NCBI GenBank assembly: GCA_018806915.1 | Contig: JAGKQI010000089.1 | Location: forward strand, 62,001-126,000 | Source: Phytophthora colocasiae | Lineage: Eukaryota > Oomycota > Peronosporomycetes > Peronosporales > Peronosporaceae | Reading direction: 5' to 3' | DNA length: 64,000 bases | Shown here: positions 10,309 through 20,551 of the stretch, piece after piece | How positions within the stretch are numbered: the first letter of the stretch is position 1 | Layout: every line of letters starts with the position of its first letter | Notes under the pieces: model-generated | The model's input: only the letters and a program-made list of their open reading frames with translations | What the model was told of the DNA's origin: nothing | Database searches by the model: none | Program-made: the position numbers and the translations under genes

Positions 10309-12088
10309 TCAGGAGATGTCGCTTCTTCCAAATAATCTGTCGAAGTTTCTCGATCTCCTCCGGGGTAGCCGATCCCGGATTCCCTACTTGCAGATCTTCA
10401 ATCCTGACTTCTTCGGTGGTGGAGATCTGGATCTCTGGTACTACTGCGAGATTATCGGCTAGATCTTCGGCCGAAAAATCGCCACTTTCGTGTAAGTGGG
10501 TCTGATCGGCGTTCTCGATCCCTTCAGGAGATGTCGGATCCGGTTCATCCGTTGATTGATCACGCAGCCTATCGTCCTTGGCCGTCGGGATCGGGGTATC
10601 CTCAGACGTGGGGCCGGCGTCAGCGTCGGGGACATGTTTGATCTCGATTTGAAAATCTGTTTTTTCTGTTTTTACCTCGATCTCTTCTTCGCATGTCCGA
10701 TCTGTCCGATCTGGGGCCTGATCTGGCAAGCTTTCATTCGTCTCATTCTCACCGCCCCCAGCTTCGCCACTCGGGGTCTTGTCGGAACTGATCGTAATCG
10801 GTGGGGTATCCCTGGGATCCGGTTGGGGATCGATGAATGCGACCTTGACTTCGGCCGCACCGGTTGGTGATCGCGATTCCAATGTCGATATTGGTGCAGG
10901 ATCAGGATCGGTCCTGGTTGCCCCGCCTCGGCGGAGTATGGATCGCGGCGTAACGTAGATCGGCCGTTCGACCGACGGTAAGGGAATCTCTACGGATTCC
11001 TGGGGTTCTGGTCTTGCGTCCACAGTCGCTTCTAGAGCTAGATTCTGCCACTCCATGTAACGTCGGGATCCGATCGACACAAACCCGGGGAATCGAGGCA
11101 CTTTTTCCTGATCAAGTACCATTCCAACATGTAATCTGTGATCCAGCCGTAAAATCTTCTCGCTCAAATTCGTGATCGCTAAGTACCGAGTTCGGCCGGG
11201 TCCATTCACCACTGTAGGTACCCATTGGTCGCCTCTGGTCACCCACAGTTTCTCTGTCGCCGATAATTTCACTCTCGATGCGATCTCTTCAGATCCCCCA
11301 ACTGGGATATGTAGATCTTCCTCCAATTTTACCGATCTTACCTTCTCCCCGTATAATCTCTTGCGACCACTAAGTGGGATCCCCACTTCATTAGGTAAGC
11401 ACATCGATCCCTTCGCAAGATCCATCCGGACCCCAGCCGGGATCATGAAATCCATACCCAGGATTGCATCTTGCCCGGATAGATCCCCGATCCAAATATC
11501 GAAAAAGTAGACCAAGTATCCCGCAAGCGTGATCTTGATCCTCGTTCTTCCCTCGGTGGTGTACACATTATCCCCGATCCCGACACACTCCAGTCTCTGA
11601 CTAGTGTCAAAGTGGCACCCAACCTTACGAGCAAAGGTGGTATCCAAGATGGATACCTCGGCGCCAGTGTCCAGGAGCAAGATCGCTCTTTCATGATTGA
11701 TCTTGCCTGAGATCTTGGCTTGGCGGAACCATTTTCCGGGTGCGTGGTATTTCCAATACCCCCTGGACTCTCCTTCCTTGAGATCCAGAGCCACTTCCGC
11801 ACCAGATCGAGAGAACTCATCGATCCGGGGAAGACTCGCGATCTTAGCAGTATACGAATGCAACTTACATGTATTACCGCGCAGATCCGAATTCTCCCTA
11901 TCTTGATCTCTCGATTTCTTGTTCACATATGCATAGATGCAGTACTCAGAACGCTCGGCTCGTACCGGTTTCCAAACCGGCGAGCGTCCTAGTTTAACAT
12001 CTTTTCCACCTTCTCGGGGAACAATCCGGCATGTCGGGTCGGGTCGTACCACTTGCGGATCTGGTTGTAGAATTCCTCCATGGGGCAT
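10028..12088 (-). pseudogene. Aspartic protease and linker, N-terminal part of pol
   Basis: The retropepsin active site reads AILLLDTGAEVSILDTTF, followed by a flap-like and second-strand region ending QDAILGMDFMIPAG. A long acidic, Pro/Thr/Glu-rich linker (about residues 370-560) leads to ATPEEIEKLRQIIWKKRHLL, which normally precedes RT. After GNALPPAAKGVICD the frame runs out of homology, and the RT continues in another frame, so a small deletion lies near 10260. The start overlaps the gag 3' end (11989-12088) in a different frame, as expected for pol made by frameshifting; the exact shift site was not identified. Confidence 0.85.
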
Positions 12089-14320
12089 TCTCCAGCTTCA
12101 TGGATCTCCCCACAACCACGGCAGGTATACAGACAGCGATCCGTTGGGTGACCTCTCTTCCCGCACTTTTCACAGGTTAGACGTCTCCAGCAGTCCAGAT
12201 CCGTATGCTTCCGCGATCCACAGTGTGAACAGCGACCTCGATCGTGGTCTGACGTACCCCTGCGATCCGCGATCCGGCCTCGATCTTGCGCGTTCACCTG
12301 CGATCGCGACTGATCCTGTTGGTGGGGAACGCCCCCAGTGCCGATCTGCTTGTCTTCCGACGCAGCAAGATATATCCTCCGGAGATCGCCTTCAGAATCG
12401 GATCCGTCCGATCCGGATATTTCCTCTGATTCCGAGCTCGGATCTTGGGTTTGGATCGCCCGTACCACCGCTCGGGTGGGTGCCGCCGGGGCACTGGCCG
12501 GTGCCTTTTGTCTGTACTTCGATCCGAACGCAGATTTACGCTGTCTGCTTTTCGCCCGTTCCCGGGCACGAAGTACTTCCTCAAGTTCATCGACGTCATT
12601 CAGCCGGAGTAGGAGGTCAGCCGATCCGCTAACTCCGGATCTCCCAATGTCTCGATATAGTGATCTGCATGTTCCCGGCGGGCCTTAGGGCTCCCATCCT
12701 GATTTTCAGTCTAGCACGTAAAGCCGCCACGTTGAGCCGGTAGAGATAGTCAAGGGGAGTCTCTTCCGATCGCTTGCGAGCGTGATAGTATTGCCACGCG
12801 ACCGACATACCCAACCCACAATACTGGGTCTGGAAACTGTCCAACAGATCTGCCCACTTGGTTTTCGTCGTTCGACTGAGCTGCCTGTACCAATTCTTTG
12901 CCGGTCCCACCATCAGATCTGCAAATGTGAGGCATTTCTCTTCTTCCGTAGCCTGATCGCGCTGAAAGGCTGACTTGACTTTACTGATCCAGGCCCGAGC
13001 GCGATCTTCGTCCAGATCTTTACCCGCAAAATCTTTCAGATCCGAGATCGCTGAGATCCGGACCCGCTGGATCATCGACGATCCTCCTTGACCGATTGCC
13101 GCGGATGCGATCGCTGCTCGGCTCGACATCTGTCCACCAGAACTTGGTATGCCCATATCGTCCGGATCGTATTCCCATGCATCCGGATCCGAGGCCGTAA
13201 CGGACTCCATTTCAACATCCAACTCCCCTTTGATCGGCGATCGGGGTGTCACGAGATTCCGTTCTTTTAAGAAACGATCCATCGCCATTTGAAAGTAGTC
13301 GTCCAACTTGTTGCTCGATCCAGTGGAATTAGTCGTCGGCGCGGTCTGGCCTGTCCGGATCCGGCGATTTTCCTGCTGATCAGGTGTCTTAACCTCCAGT
13401 TTCGTGGTCACCGATCGTGTATCTTGTTTCTTCATACGCGATTTCAGGAATTTGGCACCGGAGGGGCCCAGCGACATGCGTTGCAGCCTTCTCGGGCTGT
13501 CGAAATCTGGTTCCGAAGTCGCTGACGCGTAGCATGACGTTCCAGTCTGATAACCTAGATCGGGCGTCAGTGGGCGTTCGCCGACCAAGACTTTGAGAGA
13601 GTTGAATAGGTCATGGGTTGCAGACTGAATCGCTTCCAGTTCCAGGTCAAATAGAGAGTTTGGGTCGAATTCTCCAGCCACTAAACCAGCCTCTTGGAGC
13701 AGATCAAGCAGAATCTTCACCGCGTTCAGGCGGTCCGAGCTAGTCCGGGGCTTCGACACCGGGCCGGTAAGGTTACCGATCTGGCGGACTTGTATGATAG
13801 TAAGAACGGGATCGTTAAGCAAGGTCTCACTTAGCATCTTCCTGTAGTAGGCCTGCTCGATCGCGTCCTTGGTGATCGTTGATCCTGGGTTGATCACATC
13901 TTCTGGCTCTGAGTCTGGAGCTTTCAATTTCGTCCGGGTGCTCTTGATCTTCTTTTTTTTGGTCGATCTTGAGGCAACAGTGGACTTGGTGAGCAGATTA
14001 GGTTTCAGCTTTGCTGATTCCTTATCGCTCGTGTGCGGATCTCGATTCTCATCGAGATCCGCAATGGCCCTCGAAGGGGCCTTGGGAGGAATTCGAGGTT
14101 TTTCTTCGAGATCTGGATTGCGATCCAGGTCTGCATCGTGCCTGTCAGTAGAGATCCTCCCAGAACTCTGCTGATCTGTGGATCTTTCCGTTTTCAGTGG
14201 TGCCTCCGTCGATCCAACGTTCGTAGGCACTTCTTCCCCTTGTTCTTCTTTAATCTTGACATCTTCTTGGGACTCACGGTGATATCCGAAGTCACCAGAA
14301 GATCCGGGCACGCGCACCAT
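11989..14320 (-). pseudogene. Gag with three zinc knuckles, two frameshifts
   Basis: ATG 14320-14318 overlaps the primer-binding site. The frame is open further back to an ATG at 14443 inside the LTR. The N-terminal half is charged and low-complexity. A retrotransposon-gag domain is seen as LKDFAGKDLDEDRARAWISK, GPAKNWYRQLSRTTKTKW and YLYRLNVAALRARLK. Near 12690 the frame changes to REHADHYIETLGDPELADRL, and near 12615 again to LNDVDELEEVLRARERAK, which runs to 11989. The C-terminus has two CX2CX4HX4C knuckles (CSHCGSRKHTDLDC, CEKCGKRGHPTDRC) and a third with altered spacing, CRGCGEIHEAGEC (CX2CX3HX4C). Gag would form the particle and bind RNA; this copy is broken. Confidence 0.85.
14302..14319 (-). 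other. Primer-binding site of the element
   Basis: One base after the 5' LTR the minus strand reads TGGTGCGCGTGCCCGGAT. It begins with TGG, the complement of a tRNA CCA end. The gag ATG shares its first bases. The tRNA could not be named from memory. Confidence 0.6.
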
Positions 14321-15696
14321 TGTGGTGGAGCGGATCTGGCCAAAATCTGGTTGAGGCCGATCGCGATCGCCACTTGCGCCCAGACACCGACTAACGGAGG
14401 GGGTCCCCCGATGATCCGTGATATTGCTGCGTGTAGTGTTCACCTTGTGTACCCGTCGGTAGGCGGGTTACGCTCTTCCAGGTGACTTCTGAAGATGTCT
14501 TGGGTCGAGAAGAATGTCTTGGGTGACGCAGGGGTTTGAGGCGGCGTGGAAGTTCTTCACTCCACCTCGGGGTACTTGGATCCCGGTCGTAGGCGAGTTC
14601 TCGAGCCTTGATCCGGTGAACCTGGTTCTTGATCCAGGTCTTCCAATGGTCCAATGTTCGGGATTCAGTCCCTTCCTTTCGTTGCTTGCCGCTTCCTTTA
14701 GCAGGAGTCTTGAGGGGGCGAGATTCGACGGGATCCGTCAGGCTAAACAACCAATTCCTTCCGATCTGATGTATGCACTTAAAGGATAGTTCGCTAGATA
14801 GGGCAAAGCTGGCCAATATATTATCCAGACTTAACCGCTATACTAGGTCACGTATCCTTACCTTCCTGACGCTTGTAGGGCCAATGTAGTTCCCGGTTCC
14901 AAGCGTAGCGAAGACACTTGAGTGGTTCAGGGCAAATTCGATTCTGTTTATGGTTATTCCTATGCCTAATAATCCCATACTGATTTACTATCCTACGATC
15001 ATATGACACTGGCTACATAGCTGATCCCTAGCTTGGTTCCCCTAACCCTGATCGTGAGCCGATTCCGTACTTAACCGAAGCTTGATCTCTTCTAACTGAA
15101 GCTTGATCTCGCACTTAACTGAAGCTTGATCTCGAACTTAACCGAAGCTTGATCTCGTACTTAACCGGATTGATCTCGACTTGATCTCGCACTTAATCGG
15201 GACTTGATCGCCGCCTGATCCCGCTTGATAATCCTTCGGAGAGTCCAGATCAGTCTATCAGAAGGGTCTGCGTCGCGCCTGGGGCTGAGCTTGATCCAGA
15301 GCTGATCTCGTACTTAAACGGGAGAAGATCACTGCGTGATCCTGCGTGATCCCGCTTCGTCGCCCCCCGGGGAAGTAGGATCATACTGTTAGAGGCTCCG
15401 GGGCGCCGGGGTAAGCCGATCGTGCTCACTTGGGACCCCGTAATCGTTGATCGCGCGAGAACCTCCTTGATTTCCCCATTCTTCCTCCGGCAGGATTCGG
15501 ATCACCCACGAACACCGCTCCACTTGCTCCTCCGCCGGTGTCTCTGTTGCCTGTTCCCCGGCGGGACCCATCGTACCTTCGTCTGATTCGACCCAGATCT
15601 GGGGATCACAGGTCCCCCCTGTCGCTCGTTCCGACTCTATTCGGGTTCGTGGCTGATATTGTCTCTCCGGGAAAAATTCTCGTCCGCTTCACCACA
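14321..15696 (-). repeat. 5' LTR of the Chronos-like element
   Basis: It is bounded by TGTGGTGGAGCGG at 14321 and CGCTTCACCACA ending at 15696, and is nearly the same as 1761-3126. The 23-bp array (15066-15210) has lost and rearranged units relative to the 3' LTR. The sense direction is minus, so transcription would run from here toward lower coordinates. Confidence 0.9.
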
Positions 15697-15700
15697 GAAC
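15697..15700. repeat. Target-site duplication GAAC, right copy
   Basis: This pairs with 1757-1760. Four bases is within the range seen for gypsy-type integrases. Confidence 0.7.
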
Positions 15701-16028
15701 TTTGGAAGACCTGGATCGAAGACCAGGCGACCGGATCAAGGCTCGAGAACTCGCTTATGACCTGGATCAACCCCTCCGAGGTAGAGTGAAGTATTCCCAC
15801 GTTATCTCACCCCCCCCCCTGCGTCACCCAAGACATTCTTCTCGTCCCAAGACATCTTCAGAAGTCACCTGGAAGAGCGTAACCTGCCTACCGACGGGTA
15901 CACAAGGTGAACACTACACGCAGCAAGATCACGGATCATCGGGGGACCCCTCCGTTGGTCGGTGTCTGGGCGCAAGTGGCGATCGCGATCGGCCTCAACC
16001 AGATTTTGGCCTGATCCGCTCCACCACA
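15697..16028 (+). repeat. Right fragment of the older inverted LTR
   Basis: It starts with the second GAAC copy and continues the older LTR interrupted at 1760: TTTGGAAGACCTGGATC, TCAAGGCTCGAGAACTCG, then AAGTGGCGATCGCGATCGGC and the LTR end GATCCGCTCCACCACA at 16021-16028. A C10 run near 15812 and other changes mark it as older and diverged. Confidence 0.8.
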
Positions 16029-16290
16029 CCAGCGCGACCAAGCAGACCAAGCCAGAGGAAAGGCCAAGCGGAGAACTCGACAAGATCCGGATCCAACTGT
16101 CCAAGCAGAAGAAGATGAGTGCGACTTCTATCGGATCCGTCTTGAGCGCGACGAGTCTACCCGGGTGTCAACAGCAGCGACCCAGAAGCTGGATCGTGCG
16201 ATGAGCGGGATCAAGCAGTTAAAATGCGAGATCGGGTGACCCAAGCGCTGGACAAGGCCACGCAGGAGATCTCTACAGAGCGCCCTTTTT
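16029..16290 (+). pseudogene. Remnant coiled-coil coding fragment beside the older LTR
   Basis: Broken frames give ECDFYRIRLERDESTRVSTA, QKLDRAMSGIKQL and, one frame over, ERDQAVKMRDRVTQALDK with TQEISTE. The style resembles the coiled-coil ORFs of this element family. No intact frame longer than about 80 codons remains. It is probably internal sequence of the older element whose LTR ends at 16028. Confidence 0.4.
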
Positions 16291-17577
16291 CTGGTTGTAT
16301 TGGATATAGGTCTTGATCTCCTTGATATCGTCGTCTGAGAAGGCTTTCCGTTGTTGGGAGATTGGATCAAAAAGGCGAATTTGCAATAACTCAGCCACCG
16401 CCACCATATTTAGAGCAGAAGCGTAATAAAAGAATATTTTTTTATTGTTTTGGGGGGGGGGATGGAGGTTGGTAGGCTGAAGGGGTGAATTTTAGTAGGA
16501 GATTGGTGACAAAACCTGAAATCTATTTTCAAAGTCTAACTTCTGTACAAAAAGCGCGGTTAGGTGACCCAAATAGAAGGCCCTTAGAGGTCTTAGAGAG
16601 GCGCCTTGACAACCGAAGCGAAGCGGAGGTCTGTCAGGGGACGGCGCGTAGGCCGGAGTAGGTTCCGAAACAAGAACTTACAATCTAATCTGCGCGGGAT
16701 CCTTGCCCGCCACGAGCGAAGCGAAGTTGGCGGTGCAAACGCCGCGCAACAAGAGGAGCGAAGCGATCCTAACCGCAATAGTCCCCCAATAGAGGGCGGT
16801 ACATTTTTAAGACGATTTGGTTCAGGAATCATCCTCTCTCGGAGATTGGTTGGACTGCACTTTCTTTTACCAATGTTGCACCAAATCCGAGTGGTACTGT
16901 TTGTGCCGAATTGACAATACACTATTCTAGGAGTAAATTTACAGTTTTGATTCAAAGATTCGTGTTGTCGCCTTCATGTCGCTTTTTGTAAGTCCATAAT
17001 GCACAATGAATCCGTGAGACCAAGTCTCTATCCCAGCCTGCTGTGAAGCCAAGTTGCTGCCGGCCGTAGCAAAAATTCCGAGCCTATCCTAAAGCTATCC
17101 TAAAGCAGCACAGTGTATTAGCTGTATGGATAGCATCAGCAGTAACGAACGCCCAGTGGGTGCGAATTTCCTTCATCACAGTTCGCTCAGTGCATTTCCT
17201 GGTGAGCCTTTCGTGTTGGTGGCCATTTTTTAGCGTTACCAAGGTAAAATACAAAGTGGGTACCCTTTTCCAACACGCAACAGTACACACGTCACTGTTG
17301 TGATCCCGCCAAGATTCTACGGCTCTTGTGCACTTTATTGGGCGGGATCTTCTTCAGTCTCGCCTGTTGGAAGTCTATTCAGTCCACAGTCGCAGCCAAG
17401 TCGGAAACCTCCGCCGCTGGCTGACAAGCATCTTGCTGCCGCGCCCCGTTCTCGTCTTTCTCTGCCTGCGAGATTTGACACGCCAGACGGAGCACTGTGC
17501 GGCATTCATTCGCGCTTTTGCTCCCCATCCGTTGGCCTCATCTTCGGAGACTTTTGGACGGCGGCGCGCTGAGCTGA
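16291..17577. other. Repeat-derived, non-coding stretch
   Basis: No gene could be supported. Visible are a G10 run near 16455 and three copies of the word GCGAAGCG (about 16617, 16715, 16760) in a GC-rich block 16570-16800. The last 300 bases are the likely 5' region of the next gene. The GCGAAGCG words suggest an old dispersed element, but no ends were found. Confidence 0.4.
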
Positions 17578-19569
17578 ATGGCAAATTTGGCCTGTGCGAG
17601 CGCCCCCGCTCCCCCACCAGTGAGTCGGACGCCGCTTTCCATCCAGAAGCCGTCGCCGGGACTGGACAGCAGCGACGAGGCGCGCACTGACACGTCCACG
17701 TCGCCCTCCATGAACCCGGCGCGCTCACCCGCCACCGACAACAAGAGCCGCAGTGGCACTAGCAACGGTAGCTCAGCCTCAGCCTCCACCTCTGCAGCTG
17801 CAGCTGCCTCATCTTCTAGTAGCAAACGCAGGAAAGCCGATACTGTGGCATCTACAGGAGAAGACAAGCCTCCCTCGAAGCAGCGCAAGTACGAGCGCAA
17901 GACCAAGCGCTTCATCTGGCCTGATGATCTCCATCGGCTCTTTGTTGCTGCCATCTTCGATGGTATGTACTAAATCCTTCTTTGACTTTATTTGGGCTCT
18001 TTGTGAAGCTGATGAGGCCTGTTGTTACTGCTACAGTTGGTCTCAAGAACGCGTCACCAAAAGCTCTCCTAGCTGTACGATTCTCGTGTTTGTCTTTAGA
18101 GAGAGAGAGAGAGCATACAGTTCTGACTTCTGTGTTTTATGACGCAGCTAATGGAAGCCGCTGGACCAAACTCAGGACTCACGACGGAACACCTCAAGTC
18201 TCATCTGCAGAAGTATCGCCTCAATTACGAGCGCTCTCGGATGGAGTTTCTCGAATACTATGACCGCAGCGCCAAGCGAAACATGAAACGCCGCCGTCGA
18301 CAGGCACAACAACGACTAAGCGGGGCTGGCAGTGAAGCCAACACTATGTTCGTATTTCCCATCAGCAACTCCAAGCGCCGAAAAAGTCGAGGAAGTGATA
18401 GTGACAGCGACGACAGCGACTCTGATACTGGCGATAGCAATATGACTGACAGCAGAATGGAGGTGGATGCTAAAGGCCAGGCAACTCCGCAAGGACGACG
18501 TGAATCTCCAGCAGCTTCAGTTGATGCCCACGCACGTACTTTGAACTATTCACAGCTCATGCAGAGTGCACAGCAACAGCCCATTCTCGACGGAAGTGGC
18601 CATTCGCACCATCACCCTCGACCCACCAATGATCGTATGATTCCTGTTGTGCCAGTACCGGCATCGTCAGGCATGATTCCGATAGCACCTCAGCACTTAC
18701 CCCCAGCCTACGCTGCTCACGCGCAAAGGAAACAGGTCCCTGATCACGACCGTGAGTTAGCAGCGGCGGCAGCTGCTGTGGCAGCATATCGCTATCCGTT
18801 AGGGCAACTCCCTGCTGCTGGGATGCCGGAGCTCTCTGATCCCCAATGGAGCATCCTGAACTCTCTCATGTCGCCTCAACTGGCTGGTATGGCTGGGCCT
18901 GTAGGTGAAGGTGGAATGCTACCCCCAGCAGCTACAAGAGATGCAATGGCTCGTGGAAGTAGTGGCGCAGATGGATTTATGCTTCACGAGGAACCGAACG
19001 ACCTTCAAATGCAGATGCATCTAGCTATGCAAGCTCAAATGAATCTTCACCGACAGATGCTCACGCGCAAGGTGGAGGTAGCTCAGCACTTGGCTCGCCA
19101 CAACAGTATGGGGGCCATTAACACCAGCGCAGTTCCTAACAGCGACAGCAGGGGGAACCGTCAAGCTGCACAAAGAGACCTTAACGAGTCGTGGGGCAGT
19201 GCACAGCAACTTCAGCAGCAACAACAGCATCAGCATCAGCATCAGCATCACCCTCAACAGCAACAGCAGCAATATCAACAGCAGATTCCAGTAACTCAAC
19301 TGTCTCGGCCGTCATTATCTGCCCCAGCCTCATCCTCTCCAGCTCCTGTGGTGGCTACAAGTGTACCAACAGAAATAATCGCAGCTTCGAGTGAAGAAAT
19401 GGTGGTCTCAACTTCAGTTTCTGGTACTGGACCAGGGGATAGCAGTGCTACGGCCCTGACATCGGAAACAAAGAATGATGACGATGGAATGGACTTGTAC
19501 CGTTGGGATCGCATTGATCTTAACGTGGAGCTGGATGACGACGACCTCTTCGGTTTCTTGAAATCGTAA
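17578..19569 (+). CDS. GARP/MYB-like (SHLQKYR-type) DNA-binding protein
   Basis: Exons are 17578-17962, 18037-18074 and 18148-19569, with GT-AG introns of 74 and 73 bp, giving 614 residues. A TGA directly before ATG 17578 fixes the start. The DNA-binding domain, about residues 113-170, is assembled across all three exons: RFIWPDDLHRLFVAAIFDVG, LKNASPKALL, then LTTEHLKSHLQKYRLNYERS. This is the single-repeat B-motif known from plant GARP/ARR-B regulators and common in oomycetes. The N-terminus is Ser/Ala-rich; a Ser/Asp run (GSDSDSDDSDSD) and a Gln/His tract (about residues 355-395) follow. The C-terminus is acidic (LNVELDDDDLFGFL), typical of activators. Role: nuclear transcription regulator; targets unknown. 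An (AG)n tract lies in intron 2. Confidence 0.85.
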
Positions 19570-20022
19570 AAGGTGCTTCACTTCTGGTTTGACGTAGTGC
19601 ATGATCATGTGGTAACAATGAAAAAAAGAGTATTGGTGTCCCATGTACTTTCGTTCGTCAGCCAGCACAATGGAAGTGATGATCGAACTGGGCGGTGGAA
19701 GCTAGGGTGTACCGTGAGGAAGTATAATACCAGGAAGCGACCAACTGTAGGGAGCAGGGCGAAAAATGTAGTATGAGTTCTGCAAACAGCAACATTTTCG
19801 ACTATGCACTGCTGTTTCAGCAGGATCTACTTCCTTGTTGCGTTCTTCATCTCCACCTTGTACGTGTCCTCTAGTCTTTCATCTTCTTTTTTCGTTTCCC
19901 CTAAAGGTCTGCAACTGATAAAGCACAATGTTGCACTGCTCAAATTGTCTTTAATAATACCCGCTCTCCACAAATGTAGCGGACGCTGGCACTCTTCCTT
20001 TCTCTCGAAACACCGACTAAGT
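19570..20022. other. Convergent 3' region between two genes
   Basis: This is the shared 3' flank of the GARP-like gene (plus) and SmF (minus). No ORF, RNA gene or repeat could be supported. Confidence 0.5.
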
Positions 20023-20437
20023 CTACTGGTCCATGGGTTCGGCGCCATCCATCGGTGCCTCAGCGGGCGGCTTCTCGTCGTCTACCAGGCCACGGATGAA
20101 GAGTACATTGTTGCAGCGCACAAGTGTCTCGCCCAGGTTGCCTGTGAGCTCTCCATTGATGTATTCCTCAGTGTTGGCCAGCTGAAGGTTCATGTACGAG
20201 TCCACAGATAGCAGCACACCCTTGTACTCCATACCCCACTTGAGTCTCGCCACCACGGGTTTACCAGTGAGGTTGGTCAGAAAAGGCTTCGGGTTGAGGA
20301 TCAGGCCAGACTACACAACATATAAATGACATAGAAAAAGTCAGTAAGAGCTTCTCTTTAATCTGAGGGTATGTGTTGCGTCTCATTCGCTCTGGTAGAC
20401 ACACACAGGACGAGACAAAGAAGCTGGACCGCACCAT
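20023..20437 (-). CDS. SNRPF: Small nuclear ribonucleoprotein Sm F
   Basis: The main exon, 20023-20310, gives the Sm fold: Sm1 [39 protein letters not shown], and Sm2 [12 protein letters not shown]. SmF is one of seven proteins that form the ring on spliceosomal U snRNAs. The exon starts at an acceptor (GTGTAG) and its first codons are SGLILNPK, with no Met. The best start is ATG 20437-20435, followed at once by a donor-like GTGCGG, giving a 124-bp intron and the N-terminus MSGLILNPK (97 residues in all). This start rests on one weak donor and should be checked. The C-terminus is acidic ([15 protein letters not shown]). The 20552 gene lies upstream on the same strand. Confidence 0.88.
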
Positions 20438-20551
20438 GTTCCTCCAGGTCTTCGGACTGTTGTTGGCGATCGGATCTTTCAGCCAGTAGGAAACAGGCAT
20501 GCATTTCAACCAATCATCGTATGGATTAATGAAGATGGCTACACTTTTAAT

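Larger units (their letters stand above)
1761..15696 (-). mobile_element. Complete, decayed Ty3/gypsy element, Chronos-like (dual RNase H plus chromodomain)
   Basis: Two LTRs of 1366 and 1376 bp, each with TGTGGTG/CACCACA-type ends, bound a 13.9-kb element. In sense order on the minus strand: 5' LTR 15696-14321, primer-binding site, gag, protease, reverse transcriptase, RNase H, a second archaeal/plant-type RNase H, integrase, chromodomain, an opposite-strand coiled-coil ORF, polypurine tract, 3' LTR 3126-1761. A gypsy pol with both an extra RNase H and a captured chromodomain is what I recall as the oomycete Chronos group; that name is from memory. Several frameshifts and two in-frame stops make this copy non-autonomous. 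The LTRs differ by scattered substitutions and small indels, so insertion is not very recent. Confidence 0.9.

Noticed and set aside
14321..14443. Gag start at the Met inside the LTR
   Set aside because: Possible, but the ATG at 14320 follows the LTR directly and gives a Gag start outside the repeat; the upstream Met is kept only as an alternative.
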